Shown here one piece after another: positions 19,725 through 27,452 of a stretch of 27,452 nt of DNA. Origin of the DNA: Saccoglossus kowalevskii. Its lineage: Eukaryota > Hemichordata > Enteropneusta > Harrimaniidae. The DNA is taken from assembly GCF_000003605.2 (NCBI RefSeq), contig NW_003135334.1, forward strand, positions 787,849 to 815,300, in the 5' to 3' direction. Every line of letters starts with the position of its first letter. Position 1 is the first letter of the stretch. The position numbers were made by a program, and so were the translations under genes. Below the pieces are notes generated by a model. It saw only the letters and a list, made by a program, of their open reading frames with translations. It did no database searches and was not told where the DNA came from.

Positions 19725-22700
19725 AAGAGTGAACACATCACACATCTAATTCCTACCGAGTAGAAAGGCGAAAGGCAGAGTGGTTCAACCTGAGGTTCCA
19801 ATTCCGTAATACATGTACGTACAAGCCTTTTTATAGAAACAACCAACACGCTACATGTATAAACACAAACTGGTATTTGCGACACAAAAAATTAAGTCAT
19901 TAAAATATGATGTCACTGCAAAACAACTGTGCAAACGTTACAATTAAGTTCTATAGCGCTGCAAGAATATGTCAATGATAGAAACACTCTGAAAACAATC
20001 ACATAGTGAATGGTAATTGTCATAAAAAATGCTCTGACATTACTTTTATCGTGATTTTAAAGACAAAATGGATTTTACATGTGGTCGATGGAAACTACTA
20101 TTACTTGACATTTTCAAAGAAAAGCCGAACTTTGTACGGCGAGCCAGGAAATCATGCTACATTGAATAATACCCAAATAATTGAGCATAAACTGATTTGG
20201 AGATTGATTACTATCACTATATGAACTGTTGGGAAATATGCATCAAAAATGCATGAGTAGCTTACAGCCACAAGTATAACAGTACCGGTATATTTTGATC
20301 ACCATAAGCATTGATTTATATTATAAATAACGAAAATTAAATGCCCAAGGCTGCCACCGTGATAAGACAACATACATATTATACTGTGACGCACACCTGA
20401 ATATTGTCAGCATCAATCTGCCAGGCAGGAAATTGAGAGGAAAATCACATGGACAGATAAGCATTTAATTTCAAATCGAATCGCTTGAATCAAAATGCAT
20501 TAGATGCAATTACACGGCAGCTGGCTGAAAATCATCAGCGAATAGAGTTTAGAATGATAATATTCAGTTGTCTGAAAGAAGGATACTTATTGAATGTTGT
20601 AACTATAATATGAAATACGGTGAGGGTTAGTTTTGGAGAAGGAAATTATCGCGACCTAGGACTACCGAGTTCATTGAGTGAGAGATGCAATAAACATGGG
20701 AAATCTAATCACAATAGTATTGTACATTTTTCATTAAAATCAAATTAAACATGAACTGAAAGTAGTCAGTTCACTTTATGCCCATGTCAACTTTAATTAG
20801 TTTCATTTACACTTCACAGCAATTTACATTCCTTTTTCTAACAATAAATCTGTCTACTTTTAATTTATCTAGCGTGGTTTGACCTTGTTAGTATTAGTAA
20901 TTTCCACAGTACAAAAAACATAGTTAAACTTTGGTTACTTTGTAACATATTTTGTCACTCTTAATATTGTCCCCTTATTCATCAGGGGACAAACCCCAAA
21001 TCATGAAATAAACAAACTTGGAAAAATAAAATGTAAGTATTTCATGACTATTAAATGAAAAATTATTTGAATAAAAAAAATGATAAGTTTTCATAAAAAA
21101 AACATTCCAAACAGACAGATTAGTTTAATAGTAATATGAATACAGAGTGATCCATAGTAATTTTCAAAGAATACCTTAAAAATGCCTGCCATATAACTTG
21201 AAACCAAATTGGTCATGCTCAATATAAAAATAACAGCAACAAACGACCTGCTGTTCAAGACAGGTCTGCTGTCTTATCAGTCTGTTTACAAAATGATCAG
21301 AGATGATAATAAAAAGTACACACACATATGAATTAACAAGAACAATGAAAACAGCAAGAACAACATTTACAGACTGCCTATACCTCACCCTTCACTAACA
21401 TTACGGTGAGACAAAAATGGGTAGTGTGTAAGAATGAAGGTTATTACCATGACGACTAATGGTCGTGTGATTGTATGTTCAATCTTGCTTTTTATAAATT
21501 GGATATATAGCTTTGATTTTAACTTTCAAATAATGCTGTAAAGCCTTTGAGCCCCAAAGTCATCTATCACAAATAAACTTGATGATTTTCTTCAGATTTT
21601 TTTCTGAATTTCAATCAGCACTTGCAGCCAATATGAAATTAAGTCCATTTGGATCAAAATTATGCCAAAAATACACAAAATGTTGCAACATAGTCTGGGA
21701 TTTGATTTCAAACCTGTAGATGTGATACTCAATTACCTGCCTAAAACTGAGAATCGTATTCGTTGTCTCGTACACGTACCATGAGATTACAATAATCAAA
21801 AGAATACAATCATAAAGCGAAATCCTCCAAGCGATGAAAACACACCTTAACACAAATAGGGCTACATCAGAGCTATTTAACTCATATTACCCGATAATGG
21901 TTTCCACTCAGAATATTATAAAAAGTGTCAGGTGAAAATCTTGGAAAGTAAGGGTGTCCACAACTAGAAATCTCTGACCATAAACTTGTTGTAATATATA
22001 AAATACAAATTTATTGACACATTTATTGAAAATTTTATGGCATATAGAGGAGATTTTCCAAAAAAAATCCACGGTAAATACAAGTGATGTATGGTATAGA
22101 TAGACAGTAAATAATTTATGGACCAGATTGTGTGTTTAGTATTTATAATGCTATGAATGCTATAACAGTTATGAGTAATGGCTAAAGCAAAACACTTTAA
22201 AGAGAATATATATCATCATTATAAAGAAACAGCAATTAAAAAGTTGAGTGATTGAAAAGGACAAAAATAAGCATAGCAAAACTATTGAAACCTTGATTAG
22301 AAATATTCTAATTCAAAACAAATTATATATTAAATGTATATTTTTAATAATCGTGAATTTAATCCTATGTTATTATGGCTGCCATTTTGATGGACAATTT
22401 AAAGTCTTTAAGATGTGTGTCTTGTAACACATCACCATGGTAACCATGTGTATGTGTGACACAGTTTGACTTGAACTGCACATTTGGTGCGGCAATCATT
22501 TTTTTGGGGGGTTAACGATTTGGTTGTTAGACATCTGTTGGAACGCACAGTTGATGTGGGTATGCACAAAATTACATAACTGACACTATTTTATTCATCT
22601 TCATATTGATAACAAAATAAAAATATTAAAATTTCATCTACTGCTTTGTGTGATTTCAACTGCTATGTGTGATTGACAATTCACACAGTTTCTATGTCTA

Positions 22701-23304
22701 TATACCCTGAATTTATCATCAGTTAAATTATTGCTTAAATTAAATTATAAATTATGATTATTGTTGTGAGCGGTTTAGGATTAAGGTGACATTTTTTTGT
22801 CACATATCCTTTGCAAAACTTAAAAACAAACAACTTTCAGTGAGTACGGCCACTGTATGTGGAAGTTTGGTGTGTAAAATCATTTGTGCAAACATAAGGA
22901 ATCAATAATGGATAAAGCTCCCACATTTAACCATACTGGATTATTAAGACTCCCTAGCTCAACACTTTAGACTGATATAGATAGGAGAAAGAAAGGCTGT
23001 TGACATGGTTACCATGGTTTTAACTGCAATTGTCTGTAAATATAAACTAAAATTGTAAATTACAGTGAATCGCAATAATTTAGGATGACAAAAAAAAATT
23101 ATAACATATTTCCAACTTATTTCATAGATATCCATATAACATCAAGAAGACGCATACTGGCATGAAACCATTAATAAATTATAATCTTCACAGAGTGCAA
23201 CGTTAATAGATAGTAGTGTCACTGCAGACAAAACACCCCAAATCATACACTATCATACAGTGTACATTCATCATTCAATTTTTGTGGTAATTTAAAAAAA
23301 TAAA
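19725..23304. other. intron or intergenic, no supported gene
   Basis: About 3.6 kb of AT-rich DNA. Frames at 19703-19885, 20006-20224, 21176-21388 and 21611-21853 lack motifs and splice support. Donor-like words (CAG|GTAATT near 21737 and ATG|GTAATA near 21444 on the minus strand) have no convincing exon attached. Confidence 0.5.
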
Positions 23305-23322
23305 AATAATAATAATAATAAT
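23305..23322 (+). repeat. (AAT)6 microsatellite
   Basis: Six AAT units following an A/T-rich tract. Confidence 0.9.
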
Positions 23323-24237
23323 GACATTTGTTCATAATTGTGTCACACATATGCATGGCAAGTAGTTTTATCTCCGCTGGCAATGAGCTGTCAAAAAGGG
23401 CTGACAGATTTAATCAGATTAGACATAATCTCCTGAAAATCTTACAAAGCAGGCATAAAATACATATTCAACAGAATGGAAAGGTATAATACAGAGAGCA
23501 GAAAGGTGGTAGGCTTCACTACTTAGTGTATGCTACATAAATACACATGTCTACTGGATCAAGAGATTTGTAATAATAATAGGTTTGTCTTCAAAGTTTA
23601 TGATGAAAACTCTGCAATATGGTTTTAGCATAACATTATTTAAAGCTATTGTGCAGTTCAGAAACTGTCAAAGAATTCAATTCATCGTCTGAATTAAATA
23701 CATTTTTTAAATGGTTATTTAGAAATTAAAGAATCAACTCAATCATGTGTTATTATATTTGTCTTTTCAACATGTCAACAGACTAAAATCATGTTCAGGT
23801 AATGAAAAAGTATTCATCATAACTGCATGTGATAATTTACAAAAACATAAGGGTCTCTATCAGATGATAACATCAGAGATGCTAAGTAGTCCTTAATTTT
23901 CATTTTACATTCAAACTAGGTATGTAATGCTTTGTAACTATCTTATCTGATTAACTGTGAACAAAACACTCACACCGATTAAAACTTGGCTGGTTTTGAG
24001 ACTGAATGAGATTGAATTGAATGAGATTGAATTTACCATTCTATAAAACATGTATTTGTACTCATTACAACGTATGCAAATTCCCTTAATTGGAGTAAAC
24101 AGTGCCAGCCATATTGATTGATATACAACAGGCAATATGTTCACTGTACTACATTTGTGCACACTTTGTGGGAGCATTGTGATAACCTGATACTATAGCA
24201 TTAATACTTGTAGTTTCCTAGGACATGGGTTACCATT
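23323..24237. other. non-coding, no supported gene
   Basis: AT-rich DNA leading into the 31-bp array. It includes a two-copy 15-bp direct repeat (GAATGAGATTGAATT, about 24004-24033). The 79-codon minus frame at 23938-24177 covers this duplication and has no family signal. Confidence 0.5.
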
Positions 24238-24606
24238 ATGAAAGTCACTATGACTTCCTACAACCCTTGTGAAAGTCACTGTGATTCCTATGAGCCTTGT
24301 AACATTCATTGAGACTCCCTATGACCCTTGTGACAGTCATTGTGACTCCCTATGACCCTTGTGACAGTCATTGTGACTCCCTATGACACTTGTGAAAGTT
24401 ATTAACTCCCTATGAGCCTTGTGAAAGTCACTGTGACTCCCTATGACCCTTGTGATAGTCAGTAATTCTCTATGAGCCTTGTGACAGTCATTGAGACTCC
24501 CTATGAGCCTTGTGAAAGACACTGTGACACCCTATGACCCTTGTGAAAGACACTGTGACACCCTATGACCCTTGTGAAAGTCACTGTGACACCCTATGAC
24601 CCTTGA
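24238..24606 (+). repeat. 31-bp minisatellite, about 12 copies
   Basis: The unit is GTGACAGTCATTGTGACTCC then CTATGACCCTT. Copies vary (GTGAAAGTCACTGTGACACC, CTATGAGCCTT), and the first two and a middle copy are a few bases short. GTGAC and GTCAC words within and between units are complementary, so single-stranded copies can fold. The 61-codon minus frame at 24337-24522 is only its translation. Confidence 0.92.
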
Positions 24607-26599
24607 GAAATTACAATAAAATGTCCAATAAAATGTCCACTTCTACAAATGGCATGATTTTCTGACTTTTCAAATCAAAGCAGTTTGGAGCAGCACACAT
24701 TCATAGAACAAAACTGTCATACTGAAGTAAGCTGCTTACAATTCCCCAATGACTGAAGATTAACCATTCAAAAGTCCTTTAATAACCCCTTTAATATTTC
24801 ATTCAAAACTTTTTAGTTACAAGGGAATTATTAACAGATTTTTATGTCATATTTCCACATTGACAGACACTGGTTTTATAATTACACAATAACAGATTCA
24901 CTTACACTAAGTCTCCTAGGTTCTGAAAATATAATACCCTGCCAAACATTATTAAGTCGACAAGTTACATATAGTTGGAACCAAATTGTTAATTCTGATA
25001 TGACTAGGGTGTCAATTATTCTATGTGAGGTAACAGTCAATCAGAACAGAACTAATAAAAATCTTAATTGCGACCACCATATTCTACAGCAAAATCGACT
25101 GCTTGGCTCTTTTTATTTCCAAAGTAATTTGTTATCGTAACCACTCAAGGTTCCCAAGAGGTGTTGATTGTAGGAAGGAGGCAGTGAATCAAAGTATTAC
25201 TCTGTTCTTGTTTTCATCCAGCGCTATCACAGCTATTTAGGAGGCAATGGCTGCAGTGCTATCATATGATAACTAATGATGCTGAAATCATCCAAGTATT
25301 AATAGTGCCAGTTACAAAGACATAAAATGCCATGGTAATATATTTAAAAGAGAAATTCAATAAAAAATGAAATAAATCATAAAAATAAAATTGATATCAT
25401 CATAAAAAATACAATTTGTCATCCATGAACTGTTGCTTTTTTTTTTATTAAATTGAAACTTGTGTCTCATCTCCTTTCAACTACAGTGAACGGCAGAAAT
25501 CTATGCCTTATTTTATTCTATAAAAACATATTTATAACAATTAATATTCAATAATGACATTGTCTATGTCCATAAATTGCATGCATGTCTTCCACTTGTT
25601 CAAAATGAAGGACTTCCGATTTGATGATGTTGAACTGACTCATTAATAATAATTAGAACTCGTGATGATGTCGCCATATTTTTTCTGGATTGGTCAATTT
25701 GAATTCTACCAGTCATTTTGATTTATACAAATTTATATTCATAAAATATATTTTAAGTCAAGCTAAGATATATTAAATAGTATATTAGCTACATAATTAG
25801 CAAGAATTAGCACCTAAAACTAATCAAATATTATAATTTTCTAATAAATATGTACAAAGTTTTATTCCATTTGTACTATTATTACAAATCAGGATACAGG
25901 AAAAAAATCTAAATGGCCACCAGTTGGCCATATGAATCTAATCATGTTCAACAAAAGTACATAATGTACTGAAGAATGTATTTTAATACTTTGAGCCAAC
26001 TTTAGATCAAAATTGGACCCACAAATGAAAACATTTTAACATAGGGCTGCTGTTGAATATCATCAAACCAATTTGTCTTGTTTTGTCTGGCAATGTTTGA
26101 ATCAGTCGATGCATTTATGAGACAAATCTACATATATTTATTTGTTATTGGAATAAAAACTATACTATGAAGGGTTAAAGACATACTTTTTGGATTTGTT
26201 TACTCCCCTACCGATATAGCCTGATTGACACCAGCCTAATCCTTTCACAAACATGGCCCTTTAAACAGAAGAAATATTTTGTGACGTACAATATAAAAGA
26301 ATATTTGGTAGCATTAAACAGAACATACAAACTAAATATTTTTGGAATATATGTAACATCCTGATGTTAGCCAGGTTTGTTTGGGCTTTGATGAAAAGGA
26401 TTTGTTATCAGAAAAATAAAATATTTAAATCTGAAAATAATGCTATTGAGGGTTGGTGAAAACGATAAGAAGATGAAAGTAAATCGGCACTAGTCAATGC
26501 ATCAGCTGTTGACTGCAGATTATGAAACTAGGGGAGAACGATGTGTAGGATAAAAGGATATACTAATAACAGAACAGTATCATCTTGCATTTCAAATAC
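24607..26599. other. non-coding, no supported gene
   Basis: AT-rich, without repeats of note. A 98-codon + frame at 24844-25140 has no recognised motif. A T-run lies at about 25438-25447. Confidence 0.5.
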
Positions 26600-26673
26600 C
26601 TTTGCAGCAGTTACACCTTTGAAGTGGCTGTCTGACAATGTGACATGATCAGGGTCTGGTATAATACCAAGTA
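26600..26673 (-). CDS. candidate upstream exon of the unidentified gene
   Basis: On the minus strand, immediately after an in-frame TAA within the acceptor-like CATCTAAG, two bases plus 24 codons read LGIIPDPDHVTLSDSHFKGV then TAAK, ending at an AAG|GTATTT donor in phase 0. That phase fits the 51-nt exon at 14121-14171. The composition looks protein-like and the segment is less AT-rich. The acceptor lacks a polypyrimidine tract, the exon is short, and no family is recognised, so chance is a live explanation. Confidence 0.22.
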
Positions 26674-27452
26674 CTTAGATGTACTTGTTTGATTTGGTAA
26701 ATTTGGCCAACTTGTGAAAATGTTTCTAAACAAGTCTGGACATTTTATAGCGTAGGGCACAATGAATTACCACCATTATCTCTATCAGTGAACAAATCCT
26801 GATTGTACCAGCCCCATAGCATTTTTAAGGATTTGGCACGATTGAGGTTAATTATTAGAAGCCTTAGGTTAATGTTATAAATTCACAATAGAATCAAAAT
26901 ATGTTGTCAACCACACATGTTCAATATTCATAATTGTAAACGTTTACGACCAGAAATGAATGCGCTTTTGTAATTATTTTGTCATAGAGAATAAATACTG
27001 CAAAAAAAATTACTGTGACTCCCTGTCTGTAAGAATGCCAGTGAAAATGCAAGTATGTAAAATGCAATTGGCATGCAGGTGTACGGAGACTAAAAATAAT
27101 TAAAAGAGACATCTTTATTCTGAGACACAAGGAATCATACAAGAGGAGGTACTTCAACAAGACAGCTTGAAAATCCCAAGTGCATGAAAAAAGACCTTTG
27201 CAGCTGTGCTCTAGACACAGTACAGTTAAATATAAATGATGGACTATAGATTTACAAGTGTAACACAACATGAACCATGATCACATGATGGGCTACCAGC
27301 GAATCAGAAATACGCACAAACAGAGTTTCAATGCTTTAAAAGAAACCTGACAAGTTATTTATACATCTTTGATGGAAAAGTTGACCCCAATTGGAAAGGT
27401 CACAGTTGTAGTGATGTAATATGTATGACAAATCTCACTACTGAAATGAGAC
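26674..27452. other. non-coding or unresolved, right edge of the window
   Basis: A 116-codon ATG-started minus frame at 26921-27271 is the longest in the window, but is low in sequence complexity typical of chance frames in AT-rich DNA and shows no domain. A minus frame ending at a GGTG|GTAATT donor near 26766 (ending LWGWYNQDLFTDRDNG) is phase-compatible with the 26600-26673 candidate. Confidence 0.35.

Noticed and set aside
26921-27271. 116-codon minus-strand ORF with ATG start
   Set aside because: No recognisable domain, no splice context, and a composition (many Leu, Phe, Cys, Tyr) typical of chance frames in AT-rich DNA.

Overview
This is AT-rich eukaryotic DNA and almost certainly animal. 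It has spliced exons with GT/AG borders, introns of several kilobases, many minisatellites, decayed transposon pieces and one run of 50 Ns (11518-11567), an assembly gap. The repeat style (frequent ACATGTA-like words, a palindromic MITE, a dispersed repeat present in several pieces) would suit a marine invertebrate such as a mollusc or another lophotrochozoan. That placement is a judgement; nothing here proves the clade. No bacterial operon, CRISPR array, tRNA or rRNA was seen.

Two genes can be supported. On the + strand, two exons (1081-1207 and 1748-1827) encode the C-terminal part of mitochondrial small-subunit ribosomal protein bS18m of the MRPS18C type. The earlier exons, which should carry the cysteine motif, lie left of the window. 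On the - strand, a gene I do not recognise ends at 8222. Its last coding exon is 8222-8521 and a 51-nt exon lies at 14121-14171, both in phase 0 and with good splice signals. A possible first coding exon is at 19380-19433, which would make a protein of about 134 residues. A competing upstream exon is possible at 26600-26673. The two genes face each other tail to tail.

Layout. 1-1080: upstream intron of the ribosomal-protein gene, with an LTR-like stretch and a 212-bp MITE. 1208-1747: intron with a 46-bp minisatellite. 1879-4215: repeats (83-bp array, dispersed repeat copy). 4216-8221: mostly featureless, and may include the 3' UTR of the minus-strand gene. 8522-14120: intron with an inverted copy of the dispersed repeat, a G-run cluster and a 44-bp minisatellite holding the gap. 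14172-27452: further intron or upstream sequence, with a 29-bp stem-loop array, a long hairpin, a 31-bp array and the candidate exons.

Nearly all the 60-116 codon reading frames in the window look like chance ORFs in AT-rich DNA or products of tandem arrays. I found no convincing evidence of a new biological system. The most useful leads are the unidentified acidic-tail protein, its possible alternative first exons, and the 130-nt hairpin near 18.9 kb.
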